Assembly (NCBI GenBank): GCA_964577175.1
Contig: CAZNYC010000040.1
Coordinates: 1-30,171, forward strand
Source of the DNA: BS750m-G62 sp964577175
Lineage (GTDB): Bacteria; Planctomycetota; Phycisphaerae; FEN-1346
Length of the DNA: 30,171 nucleotides
Reading direction: 5' to 3'
Shown here: piece by piece, positions 6,734-14,204 of the stretch
Position numbering within the stretch: position 1 is the stretch's first letter
How the letters are laid out: each line of letters starts with the position of its first letter
Position numbers and translations under genes: made by a program
The notes under the pieces: generated by a model
Seen by the model: only the letters and a program-made list of their open reading frames with translations
Database searches by the model: none
What the model was told of the DNA's origin: nothing

Positions 6734-7372
6734 CTACTTGTTGATCGTCGCCAGGACGATCGCGCGGGTCTCGGCGGCGAGGCGTTCGGCGTCGGCCATG
6801 GCGGCGTCGGCCTCCTCGCGGACGGCGGCGGCGTGCGATTCGTCCTCGTAACCGGCGAGGTTGACGGCCGTATTGATGTCGGCCGCCCGCACGGTGCCGA
6901 GCGCCAGTTCGGCGGCCACCGCCACGTCGCTCGCGAGGTTCGGGTTGGCGATGTCCGCCAGGCGCCGGGCGATGGTCAGGACCTCCATGGCGGCCTCGCG
7001 CACCTCGCCGACCACGTCCAGCGACGCCCGCGTGGCCTCGCGAACCGCCTCCCCGCGGGCCGACTGCTGCTCGGCCGTCTCCTTCGGCAAGCGGAAGGCG
7101 GCCATGATGCCCTTGTAGGCGGCCATGTCGTCGTGGGCGGAGGCGAGGAAGGCCTCGCGGATCTCGGCCAGGCGGCTCAGGTGCGCGTTGATCTCCGGCT
7201 CGACCTCCTTGAACCGCTCCTTGCCGGCGGTGAACCCGGCGGCCATGGCAGCCATGGTGGTGGCCAGCGCCCCGGCCACCGCGGCCACGCTGCCCCCGCC
7301 CGGCGTCGGACGCGCCGCCGACGCATCGTCCAGGTACCGGCCGAGCGATTCCGTGCGGTAGTCGATCGCCAT
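6734..7372 (-). CDS. fchA: Methenyltetrahydrofolate cyclohydrolase / cyclodeaminase family protein
   Basis: The 212-residue cytoplasmic protein belongs to the all-helical FTCD_C (cyclodeaminase/cyclohydrolase) family. FchA proteins interconvert 5,10-methenyl- and 10-formyl-tetrahydrofolate; fused homologues deaminate formimino-THF. Visible features are the folate-site RPTPGGGSVAAVAGALA near residues 20-36, the helix MAAMAAGFTAGKERF, the DDMAAYKGIMAAFRLPK segment, and a C-terminal INTAVNLAGYEDESHAAAVREEAD. The length equals stand-alone FchA. The ATG at 7372 has AAGGAGAGG seven bases upstream; longer readings of the frame run into repeat DNA. There is no second FTCD domain and no histidine-degradation neighbour, so a C1-folate role is more likely than formimino transfer. 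It appears to be a single-gene unit flanked by hairpins. Confidence 0.85.
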   Translation of the reverse strand: MAIDYRTESLGRYLDDASAARPTPGGGSVAAVAGALATTMAAMAAGFTAGKERFKEVEPEINAHLSRLAEIREAFLASAHDDMAAYKGIMAAFRLPKETAEQQSARGEAVREATRASLDVVGEVREAAMEVLTIARRLADIANPNLASDVAVAAELALGTVRAADINTAVNLAGYEDESHAAAVREEADAAMADAERLAAETRAIVLATINK

Positions 7373-7510
7373 CGCTGCACCTCTCCTTGCGGGCTCGTCC
7401 GTCCAGCGTACCGGCTGGGGGCGGGGAACGCAAACCTTTGCGCGGACCAGGCGAGTCAGCCGATTCCCGCGCGGCGGTCCTCCCGAACCACCGCACCGCG
7501 CCGTCCTCAG

Positions 7511-7566
7511 CCGCCGACGGCGCGTCGGCGGTCGTTCGCTGCGCACGGCCGGACAAGGACGGCCGT
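7511..7566. repeat. Two tandem hairpins, the second of the CAAG-loop type (type 3)
   Basis: The first is a perfect 8-bp stem CCGCCGAC-GGCGC-GTCGGCGG (7511-7531). The second has arms ACGGCC (7545-7550) and GGCCGT (7561-7566) around GGACAAGGAC and continues into GTGGCAC, as at 20883-20911 and 24767-24796. They lie between the start of fchA and the stop of the M16 gene. Confidence 0.75.
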
Positions 7567-7593
7567 GGCACGGGGGAGCAGGCGCCCCGCCGC

Positions 7594-10377
7594 CTACTTC
7601 TCCCGCACGGCCTCCGCCGCCGTCGGGTCGCCCGTGACGACGACGATGACCGGCTGCGTCAGGTACTGCCGGGCCACGCGTCTCACGTCGCCGGGTTCGA
7701 CCGCCCGGATGCGGTTCAGTTCCTCCCGCGCGAAGGCGTACCCGAGGCCGAGCACCTCGTCGATGGCGGCCTCGAACGCCCAGCCGTCGACGGTCTCGCG
7801 GCCGAGTTCCTTCGCCGTGACGATCGTCGCCCGGGCCGGTCGCAATTGCTCAGGCGTATACGTTTCCTTCCGCGCCCGGGCCATCGCGTTCTCGATGATG
7901 CCGACGACCTCCGGCACCTTCTGGGGCTGGCAGACGGCCATCGACGTAACGTACCCCGGCCTCAGCCCCGCCAGCGACCACGCGTGCACCTCGTACACCA
8001 GTCCCTTGCCGCGCAACTGCTCGTGCAGCCAGCCGCTCGGCATCCGGTACCCGGAGACGACGGTGTCGAGGACGTCGAGGGCGAAGCGGTCACGACTGTT
8101 GTAGATATCCGTGCCGGGATACGCCACGTGGACGATGGCGGAATCCTTCTGGGTGCCCTTGATGTAGACCTCGCGGCCGTCGGTTTGGCGCGGCGGCACG
8201 TCGCGGGGAAACGCGAGGTCCGGCCGGGCCTGGAGGTCCTCGACGGCGTCGGCCACGTGGCGGGCGTCGTCGGGCAGGTCGATGCCGCCGAAGACCGCCA
8301 CCACGAGGTTGCCGGCCGAGACGTACTTCCGATGCCACGCGATGAGGGCCTTCCGCGACAGGTCGCGGATCACGTCCGGCTCGCCCAGCACGGGGAACCG
8401 GTACGGCGACTCCTTGAAGAACGTGCGGTTGAAGTAGAGATTCGCCTCGCCGTGGGGCGTGTCGGCGAGGTGCCCCAGTTGGGCCAGCGTCATCGCCCGC
8501 AGGCGTTCGATCTGGATCTTCGGCAGCGCGGGCCGCAGCAGGCACTCGGCCGCCAGGTCGAACGTTTTCGTGAAATCGTCCGCCAGGCACCGGGCGGAGA
8601 GGTAGATGGTGTTCCGCCCGCTGGAGGCCGACATCCTGGCACCCATGGCATCGAGGGTGCGGGCGATCTCCTCGGCAGACCGGTCCTGCGTCCCCTTCAT
8701 CAGCATGCGGGCAAGGAACCGGCTGGTGCCGGCGGTCTCGGCCGATTCCACCGCCAGCCCGCCCCGCATGACCATCTGGATGCTGACCGTCGGATGATCC
8801 GGAATCGGGCACAGCAGCAGCCGGACGCCGTTGGGCAGTGTCCGGGAAACGATCTCGGGCCGGCCGTCGGCCTTCGCCTCGGCCGCCTTGCCTTCCACCT
8901 TCGATTCTTCCTCGGCGGCGGCCTTTGCCTCCGGCACGACGCGGCTGACGCACAGGCGGTTCGGGTCGAGATAGGTCTGCGCCACGCGCCGCACGTCCTC
9001 GGCCGTCACCTCCTGGATGTTCCGGACGTAGCGGTCCGAAAAATCGGGGTCGCCCACGAGCAGGGCATTCAGGCCGACGTCCTCGGCGATGTCCTCGCAC
9101 CGCTGGAGGCCGTACACGTGCTCGGCGATCTTCTGGCGCTTGGCCCGGGCGAGTTCATCCGCGGCCGGCAGCGTCGTGCGGGCCTGCTCCAGGTGCTGGA
9201 GGACGGCCCGGCGGGCGGCGTCGGCCTTCGACGGTTCGCACTCCAGCCTGACGGCGAACCGGCCGCCGTCGTACCCGGCGGGGGTGTAACTGGCGACCGA
9301 GATCGACTGCACCAGGCCGCGCCGCTGGCGCAGGTCCGAGACGAGCCGCGAGGCCCGACCCTCGCCCAGGATGAACGCCAGGATGTCCAGCGCATGCAGG
9401 TCCGGATGCGTCAGCGGGATCGAGGGGAACTCGAGGATGCTCCGGACGCTCTCGACGTCCATGCCGGCCTCGCCGCGGCGCGGGCCGGTCAGGTCGCGGC
9501 GGTCGGGCAGGACCGTGGGCTCCAGCGGGCGGCGCTCCCATCCGCCGAACGTCTTGCGGATCGTCGCGAGGACCGCCCGGCCGTCGAAGTCGCCCACCGC
9601 CACGACGACGGCGTTGTCCGGCACGAACGTCTCGCGGTAGAACGCCACGAGGTCGTCCCGCGTGAGGCTGCGGAAAGCGTCCAGGTGCCCCAGCACGGGG
9701 TGCCGCGCCGGGTGGTGCGTGAAGAGGGTCTCGTCGGCCAGGTACCACAGGCGCCGGCGCGGGTCGGCCTTGGCCCGTTCGATCTCGCGCTGGATGACCT
9801 CCCGTTCGCGGTCGAACTCCTGCTGCGGGATCTCGGCATGGATGACGTAATCGCCGATAACCTCGATGAGCGTGCCGATATGTTCGCCCGCCACCTGCCC
9901 GTGGAAACACTGGAACTGTTTCGAGGTGTGGGCGTTGGTCTGGGCGCCGACGGCCTGGAGGGCCTCGCGGATTTCGGCCTCCGTCCGGGTGGCCGTCGTC
10001 CCGCCCGAGACGAGGTGCTCCAGGAAGTGCGAGACGCCGGCCCCCATGTACCGGCCCTCGTTCAGGCTGCCCGCGCCGACGTAGACGCGGAAGGCCGCCA
10101 TGCCGCCCAGGTGCCGCTCGCGCACGATGACCCGCAGGCCGTTGTCGAGGCGGGTGACGATGCCCTCGGCGGGGGCGGCCGCTCCCGCGCCGCCGGCCGA
10201 GGCGGCGGCCGTCTCACCGTCACCGGACGGGGCGGGCGACTCCGCGATGCCGCCGGACGCCTCGTCCGTCTTGCGGCCCCAGTCGGGCCAGTCCCACGAC
10301 GCCGCCTTATCGCAGCCGGCGGCGGTTAGCAGAAGTGCGGCGCCCAACAGGGCCACGAGATACGTTCGGTGCGTCAT
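7594..10377 (-). CDS. M16 (pitrilysin-type) zinc peptidase lipoprotein, two tandem M16 units
   Basis: The protein has 927 residues. An N-terminal signal ends in a lipobox AAGC with Cys22, so the protein should be lipid-anchored in the envelope. A low-complexity Ala/Gly/Glu spacer (residues 38-70) follows. The first M16 unit carries the inverted zinc motif H117-F-L-E120-H121, and E198 lies at the expected distance for the third ligand. The second unit, from about residue 460, has lost that motif (SRFLARML at the same place), as usual for the non-catalytic partner, but keeps the substrate-clamp region GYRMPSGWLHEQLRGKGLVYEV. The ATG at 10377 is preceded by AAAGG and begins 17 bases after the M20 peptidase stop. 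The two are probably co-transcribed and may degrade peptides together. The frame extends further upstream only through the neighbouring gene. Confidence 0.93.
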   Translation of the reverse strand: MTHRTYLVALLGAALLLTAAGCDKAASWDWPDWGRKTDEASGGIAESPAPSGDGETAAASAGGAGAAAPAEGIVTRLDNGLRVIVRERHLGGMAAFRVYVGAGSLNEGRYMGAGVSHFLEHLVSGGTTATRTEAEIREALQAVGAQTNAHTSKQFQCFHGQVAGEHIGTLIEVIGDYVIHAEIPQQEFDREREVIQREIERAKADPRRRLWYLADETLFTHHPARHPVLGHLDAFRSLTRDDLVAFYRETFVPDNAVVVAVGDFDGRAVLATIRKTFGGWERRPLEPTVLPDRRDLTGPRRGEAGMDVESVRSILEFPSIPLTHPDLHALDILAFILGEGRASRLVSDLRQRRGLVQSISVASYTPAGYDGGRFAVRLECEPSKADAARRAVLQHLEQARTTLPAADELARAKRQKIAEHVYGLQRCEDIAEDVGLNALLVGDPDFSDRYVRNIQEVTAEDVRRVAQTYLDPNRLCVSRVVPEAKAAAEEESKVEGKAAEAKADGRPEIVSRTLPNGVRLLLCPIPDHPTVSIQMVMRGGLAVESAETAGTSRFLARMLMKGTQDRSAEEIARTLDAMGARMSASSGRNTIYLSARCLADDFTKTFDLAAECLLRPALPKIQIERLRAMTLAQLGHLADTPHGEANLYFNRTFFKESPYRFPVLGEPDVIRDLSRKALIAWHRKYVSAGNLVVAVFGGIDLPDDARHVADAVEDLQARPDLAFPRDVPPRQTDGREVYIKGTQKDSAIVHVAYPGTDIYNSRDRFALDVLDTVVSGYRMPSGWLHEQLRGKGLVYEVHAWSLAGLRPGYVTSMAVCQPQKVPEVVGIIENAMARARKETYTPEQLRPARATIVTAKELGRETVDGWAFEAAIDEVLGLGYAFAREELNRIRAVEPGDVRRVARQYLTQPVIVVVTGDPTAAEAVREK

Positions 10378-10394
10378 GGAAGACCTTTCGCTGC

Positions 10395-11612
10395 TTATGG
10401 CTCGTGCGTCGCGCCGGGCCCCGCGAGGTCGAAAACCACCCGCGTCATGACCTCCGCGAAGCGGGCGACGTCGTCTAAGTCGATCCACTCGTCGGCCACG
10501 TGTTCGACGCCCTCCGGCCCGCACGAGAACCCGATCGCCGGGATGCCGTGCAGGATGAGGAACTTCGCGACCGTCGCCCCGGACTGGCCGATGCGCTCCG
10601 GCCGCCGGCCCGTCACGGCCTCGGTGTGCCGCTCGACGGCCTCGACGAGGCCGCCGCCGTTCCGGACGAGCGTGGGCGGCTGGTCCGCGAGGACCTCCAG
10701 GGCCATCGTGACGCCGGGCGCCCCGGCCTCGACGTCGGCCAGGACCGACCGCAGATGGGCCACGAGGTCCGCCCCGTCGGTGCCGGGCAGGTATCGCGTG
10801 TCGACCTGGGCCTCGCACCGGCCGGGCACGATGTTCGCCACCGTCCCCGCGTGGATGGAGCCGACGTTGAGCGTGGGCGGCGTGAAGAGGTCCGTCCCGG
10901 GGCCGTTCTCCGGCACGGGCGGCCGCCACTGGCGGATTCTCGCGAGGAAATCGAGCATCGGCCAGAGCGCGCTCGCCCCCTGCTCCGGCACGGAACCGTG
11001 CGCCTGCCGCCCGTCGGCCCGGACCTTGACGAACAGCGCCCCCTTCTCGCCGACGTCAATCTGCCGCATCTCGTGACCGGCGTCCGGGACGATGGCCAGG
11101 TCGGCCTCCAGGCCGCACTCCTCCAAGAGGTAGATCATGCCGAGGGGCGAGCCGGCCTCCTCGTCGGCGCAGCCCACCAGCAGAAACGAGCCCGCCAGGT
11201 CCGCCTCGTGGGCCTTCAGGTAATCGGCGGCCACCATGAGGGCGGCCAGCGGCCCCTTGTTGTCCTTGGCCCCGCGGCCGACGAGGCGGCCGTCGCGCTC
11301 GACCGGCTCGAACGGGTCCGTCTGCCATCCGTCGCCGGCGGGCACGACGTCGAAGTGGCACGCGACGAGCACGCGCGGCCGGCCGGCGCCGATGCGGGCC
11401 ACGACGTTCGTCCGGCCGGGCGCCTTCTCGAACGTCTCGTACGGGATGCCGCGCGCGTCGCAGAACTCCGTCAACACCGGGGCCGCCCGGTGCTCGTCGC
11501 CGGGCGGGTTGACGGTCCGGGCGCGGATGAGGTCCGAGAGGTACCGCTTAAGGTCCTCGTGACGCGACTCGATGAACTCGTGGACGGCGTCGGACGGCGT
11601 GGGGGTTGGCAT
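10395..11612 (-). CDS. M20 family metallopeptidase / deacylase (ArgE-DapE-like)
   Basis: This 405-residue cytoplasmic two-zinc hydrolase belongs to the M20 family, which removes acyl groups or cleaves dipeptides. Catalytic features are visible: H86-F-D88 (zinc ligand and adjacent Asp), GRGAKDNKG with the bridging D117, and the pair E151-E152 in ADEEAGSP (general base and ligand). PDAGHE and the late VEHVADEWI supply the remaining ligands. The lid domain around HGSVPEQGASALW carries the His used for substrate binding. The 405-residue length is normal. The ATG at 11612 is preceded by GGTGA nine bases upstream. Substrate choice within the family (acetylornithine, succinyl-diaminopimelate, carnosine-like dipeptides) cannot be read from sequence. 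Pairing with the M16 peptidase downstream favours a peptidase role. Confidence 0.9.
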   Translation of the reverse strand: MPTPTPSDAVHEFIESRHEDLKRYLSDLIRARTVNPPGDEHRAAPVLTEFCDARGIPYETFEKAPGRTNVVARIGAGRPRVLVACHFDVVPAGDGWQTDPFEPVERDGRLVGRGAKDNKGPLAALMVAADYLKAHEADLAGSFLLVGCADEEAGSPLGMIYLLEECGLEADLAIVPDAGHEMRQIDVGEKGALFVKVRADGRQAHGSVPEQGASALWPMLDFLARIRQWRPPVPENGPGTDLFTPPTLNVGSIHAGTVANIVPGRCEAQVDTRYLPGTDGADLVAHLRSVLADVEAGAPGVTMALEVLADQPPTLVRNGGGLVEAVERHTEAVTGRRPERIGQSGATVAKFLILHGIPAIGFSCGPEGVEHVADEWIDLDDVARFAEVMTRVVFDLAGPGATHEP

Positions 11613-11653
11613 GGGGATGTCACCCGGGCAAGTCGAGGTTTGGAGGACCTTCG

Positions 11654-11730
11654 TGCGCGGCGGGTCTCCGCACCCGCCGCGTAACGAACCGCGCTTGTTT
11701 TCGCGAGGCGGGTACGGAGACCCGCCGCGC
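11654..11730. repeat. Two type-2 hairpins in facing orientation
   Basis: The first has arms GCGCGGCGGGT and ACCCGCCGCG around CTCCGC (11655-11681). The second has arms around ACGGAG (11703-11730) and is the reverse-complement form. The spacer is TAACGAACCGCGCTTGTTTT. They lie in the 165-base gap between the receiver protein and the M20 gene, both on the minus strand. Confidence 0.78.
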
Positions 11731-11777
11731 TATCCTTACCCCTCTGCCACCGGGGGCGAGGGTATGGCGTGGAGCCG

Positions 11778-12269
11778 TCAGGCCTCGGCGTCGGCGTCCT
11801 CGGCCCGCCCCTCGTCGGCCTCGTCCACCTCCTCCTGGTACGCCAGGACCCGTTCCAGTTCGTTCTGGAGGTGGCGGACGCGCAGGAGGCTGCGGACGCG
11901 GGTCAGGAGTTCCCACCGGTTGACGGGCTTCGAGATGAAGTCGTCGGTGCCGGCCTCGACGGCCCGCTCGATGTCGCCCTCCTCCTTCAGGGCGGTCACC
12001 ATGCAGATGGGAATCGACGCGGTCTCCGGGTTCTCCTTCAACTTCTTGCACACCTCGTATCCCGAGACCTTGGGCATCATGATGTCCAGGAGGAGCAGGT
12101 CGACCTTCTCCTCGGCGACCGTGTCGAGCGTTTCCTGGCCGTCGTAGGCCGCCAGCGTCCGGCACCCCAGGTCGTCGAGGTACGCCTGGAGGAGTTCGAC
12201 GTTCTGCTCGGTGTCGTCGGCCACGAGGATGGTGGACTTGCGGACCTCCTGGTCGAAATCGGACGTCAT
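11778..12269 (-). CDS. Stand-alone response-regulator receiver protein with coiled-coil acidic tail
   Basis: The 163-residue cytoplasmic protein is a single CheY-like receiver. Visible residues are the acidic pair D18-D19 (ILVADDTEQN), the phospho-acceptor D62 in LLLLDIMMPKVSG, T92 in CMVTALKEEG and K114 in DFISKPVNRWE. After residue 120 a helix (LLTRVRSLLRVRHLQNELERVL) continues the fold as in PleD-type receivers and ends in a Glu/Asp-rich tail. There is no DNA-binding or GGDEF output domain and no histidine kinase nearby. The ATG at 12269 has GGAGA six bases upstream. It most likely relays a phosphate from an unlinked kinase or acts through protein contacts. Frames reading further upstream enter the repeat at 12321-12418 and are rejected. 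Confidence 0.92.
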   Translation of the reverse strand: MTSDFDQEVRKSTILVADDTEQNVELLQAYLDDLGCRTLAAYDGQETLDTVAEEKVDLLLLDIMMPKVSGYEVCKKLKENPETASIPICMVTALKEEGDIERAVEAGTDDFISKPVNRWELLTRVRSLLRVRHLQNELERVLAYQEEVDEADEGRAEDADAEA

Positions 12270-12320
12270 GGCAGGTCTCCGGATGTCTGGTTCAACCCAG
12301 AAGCCGCGCCCTCTCTTTGG

Positions 12321-12418
12321 TGTCATCCTGAGGCCCCTTTGGGGCCGAAGGATCTCGCCGCGAGAGACCCGGCACCACCACTCGCACGGCGAGATGCTTC
12401 GCTTCGCTCAGCATGACA
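12321..12418. repeat. Inverted-repeat (MITE-like) element, TGTCATYCTGAG type, copy 2
   Basis: The left arm TGTCATCCTGAGGCCCC, palindrome, CGAAGGATCTCGCCG and the right arm CGGCGAGATGCTTCG...GCTCAGCATGACA mirror each other, as in copy 1 at 5811-5924. The inner palindrome and centre differ, so the arms are what is conserved. It lies upstream of the receiver gene. Confidence 0.8.
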
Positions 12419-12431
12419 CTGCTGCGTGCGA

Positions 12432-12507
12432 GCGCGGCGGGCAGTCCTGCCCGCCGCGCCGGCCTTGAGCCTATCTGTCGCCGCGGTGGGCAAGACTGCC
12501 CACCGCG
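12432..12507. repeat. Two long perfect hairpins with a compensated stem change
   Basis: The first has 12-bp perfect arms GCGCGGCGGGCA (12432-12443) and TGCCCGCCGCGC (12448-12459) around GTCC. The second has 11-bp arms CGCGGTGGGCA (12482-12492) and TGCCCACCGCG (12497-12507) around AGAC. Read from opposite strands the loops become CAGTCCTG and CAGTCTTG. The C-to-T change in one arm is matched by G-to-A in the other. They sit 7 bases past the stop of the DUF2064-type gene (minus strand) and could act as its terminator. Confidence 0.8.
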
Positions 12508-12513
12508 CAGCCC

Positions 12514-13200
12514 TTACTCGCCCTTGGCCAGGCGCAGCCGCTGGAGCAGCGTCTGGGTGCGGCGGGGCAGTTCGTCGTCGCCCACCAGCGCCAGGGCACG
12601 CAGATGGCTGGCCAGACGGTCCAGGCCGGCCCGGTCCTGGACCTCGTACCAGTGCGGCACGAGGCCGAGGATGAGGCCGAAGGCGTCGACCCGCTCGACG
12701 AGGGCGTCGAAGACGCCGGGGCCCTCCCAGTCGAGCCCCATGAACAGTTCCGGCCGCTCCAGGCTCATCCCCACCAGGTACACCCCGCCGTCGGTCGTCG
12801 GGCCGAGGACGACGTCGTCGATGAGGAGGCGGTCGAAGGCGTCGATGACAAACCCGCCCGGCACGGTGGGGCAATCCGACAGGAGGACGACCGCCCGATG
12901 GCACCCGCGCTGCCAGGCGTGCTCGAACAGCGCCGCCAGCGTCTGGCCGGGCGTCGCGCCTTCCTGGAGCATCAGCCGCCAGTGCCGCGACGCCAGCAGG
13001 CTGACCGCCTTCCGCGCCCCGCGGGGGGCGTAGGCGAGGACGCGCTGCGGCACGGACAATTGGGCGAACCGCTCGCACAGGTCCATGATGCAACTACGGT
13101 ACACCTTGGCCGCCGACGGCGCACCGAGCACCTCCGCCAGGCCGGGTTTGACCTTGCCGGGCGCCGGTTTCCTCGCCAGGATGGCGAACATCGCAGACAT
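12514..13200 (-). CDS. DUF2064 / TIGR04282-type nucleotide-diphospho-sugar transferase-like protein
   Basis: The protein has 228 residues from the ATG at 13200, which follows GAGGTGG at good spacing; GTG at 13209 is an alternative. The fold signals are those of the short GT-A-like family once annotated as rSAM/selenodomain-associated transferase 1: FAILARKPAPGKVK at the N terminus, VVLLSDCPTVPG in the middle (the family's SDCP acidic motif) and LGPTTDGGVYLVGM. The usual VKTRL after the first strand reads VKPGL here, so a basic residue commonly kept there is absent. No partner transferase or radical-SAM gene is adjacent. The sugar or nucleotide handled is unknown. Its own promoter is visible upstream on the minus strand. 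Confidence 0.82.
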   Translation of the reverse strand: MSAMFAILARKPAPGKVKPGLAEVLGAPSAAKVYRSCIMDLCERFAQLSVPQRVLAYAPRGARKAVSLLASRHWRLMLQEGATPGQTLAALFEHAWQRGCHRAVVLLSDCPTVPGGFVIDAFDRLLIDDVVLGPTTDGGVYLVGMSLERPELFMGLDWEGPGVFDALVERVDAFGLILGLVPHWYEVQDRAGLDRLASHLRALALVGDDELPRRTQTLLQRLRLAKGE

Positions 13201-13302
13201 TGCGACCACCTCGACAGCCGGCCGTGCAACCTTGAGTGCGGGGCCTCGTGTTCACGGGCGTCCTCGAGCGTATCGTCGATAGACTGGCTCGCCTCGCGCG
13301 TG

Positions 13303-13332
13303 ATTATAGAGAGCCGCCGCGCACCCTGTCCA
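13303..13332 (-). promoter_or_regulatory. Strong candidate promoter of the DUF2064-type gene
   Basis: On the minus strand TGGACA (13332-13327), an 18-base spacer and a perfect TATAAT (13308-13303) are the best consensus promoter in the window. The start would be near 13296 with a leader of about 95 bases. Within that leader is a small dyad TATCG-T-CGATA (13271-13281) that could be an operator. Confidence 0.6.
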
Positions 13333-13384
13333 CGAAAAACGGACGCAGGGCAGGACGCCACGAGCCAGAAGCAGGTCCGGAACC

Positions 13385-13413
13385 TTTTCTCACAGGCGGC
13401 GAGGTGTCATAAT
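13385..13413 (+). promoter_or_regulatory. Candidate promoter of the nitroreductase gene
   Basis: TTTTCT (13385-13390), 17 bases and CATAAT (13408-13413) precede the gene by about 40 bases. The -10 is good and the -35 is weak. It is divergent from the promoter at 13303-13332 without overlap. Confidence 0.4.
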
Positions 13414-13454
13414 GGGCGCACAGACGCCCGCACGCAATCGAGAGGAGACGAACG

Positions 13455-14057
13455 ATGAGCCAGCAGCGCCTCGACCCCGGCCCGACCATCCATTCCCTCA
13501 TCGCCGAGCGCTGGAGCCCGCGGGCCTTCGCCGACCGCGACGTGGAACCCGAGAAGGTCCGCACCTGCCTGGAGGCCGCACGCTGGGCGCCCTCCTGCTA
13601 CAACGAGCAGCCGTGGTACGTCATCGTGGGCCGCCGCGGCGAGGGCGAGACGCACGCCCGCGTCTTCGAGTGCCTCGTCGAGCAGAACCAGCGGTGGGCG
13701 GGGGCGGCCCCGGTCCTCGCGATCAGCGTCGCCAAGCCGACGTTCGACTCAGGCGGCCGGCCCAACCGCCACGCCCGGCACGACGTGGGCCTGGCCACGA
13801 TGAACCTGATGCTCCAGGCCCGGGCGCTCGGCCTGGCGGCCCACGCGATGGCCGGCTTCAGCCGCAAGAAGGCCCACGCGGCCTTCGGCATCCCCGAGGA
13901 CCACGAGCCGATGGCCGCCGTCGCCCTCGGCTACCCCGGCGAGGCGGACACCCTGCCGGACGACCTGGCGGAAAAGGAACGCGCCCCGCGCGAGCGCCGG
14001 CCGCTCTCGGACTGGGTCTTCGGCGAGACGTGGGGCCAACCGGCCGAGGTCGTGTAG
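13455..14057 (+). CDS. Nitroreductase-family flavoprotein
   Basis: This 200-residue cytoplasmic FMN enzyme belongs to the nitroreductase superfamily, which reduces nitro compounds, quinones or related acceptors with NAD(P)H. Visible signals are RWSPRAFADRDVEPEKV and LEAARWAPSCYNEQPWYVIV, the FMN phosphate- and ring-binding segment at residues 18-59. DVGLATMNLMLQARALGLAAH is the dimer helix, and VALGYPGEAD binds the flavin near the C terminus. The length is typical. The start at 13455 follows GAGGAGACGAACG with proper spacing. The gene stands alone on the plus strand between two minus-strand genes and ends in three hairpins. The substrate cannot be told from sequence. Confidence 0.92.
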   Translation: MSQQRLDPGPTIHSLIAERWSPRAFADRDVEPEKVRTCLEAARWAPSCYNEQPWYVIVGRRGEGETHARVFECLVEQNQRWAGAAPVLAISVAKPTFDSGGRPNRHARHDVGLATMNLMLQARALGLAAHAMAGFSRKKAHAAFGIPEDHEPMAAVALGYPGEADTLPDDLAEKERAPRERRPLSDWVFGETWGQPAEVV

Positions 14058-14058
14058 G

Positions 14059-14149
14059 GCGGGTTTCCGACCCGCAACGTCCCACGGCCGGTCTTGTCCG
14101 GCCGTGCGTTTCGGCGGGCGAGGCGCACGGCGGGGCAAGGGGCGCCGTG
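14059..14149. repeat. Three consecutive hairpins after the nitroreductase gene
   Basis: GCGGGT-TTCCG-ACCCGC (14059-14075) begins two bases after the stop codon. CACGGCCGG-TCTTGT-CCGGCCGTG (14083-14106) has a 9-bp perfect stem and the CTTG loop. CACGGCG-GGGCAAGGGG-CGCCGTG (14126-14149) has the CAAG loop and is followed by GCACA. Together with the GC-rich dyad CGCCGCC/GGCGGCG at 14183-14197 they fill the gap between two convergent genes and could serve as a two-way terminator, though without T-tracts. Confidence 0.75.
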
Positions 14150-14204
14150 GCACATCCGTGCTGGGGCGCGGCGGCCCGGCAGCGCCGCCGGGCGGCGTTC
14201 AGCC

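Noticed and set aside
7387..10329. Long open plus-strand frame opposite the M16 peptidase
   Set aside because: The minus strand encodes a coherent M16 protein with lipobox and zinc site; the plus reading has no recognisable domain.
10378..10929. Upstream extension of the M16 gene to 10929
   Set aside because: It overlaps the well-supported M20 gene in another frame, and the signal peptide with lipobox begins at 10377.
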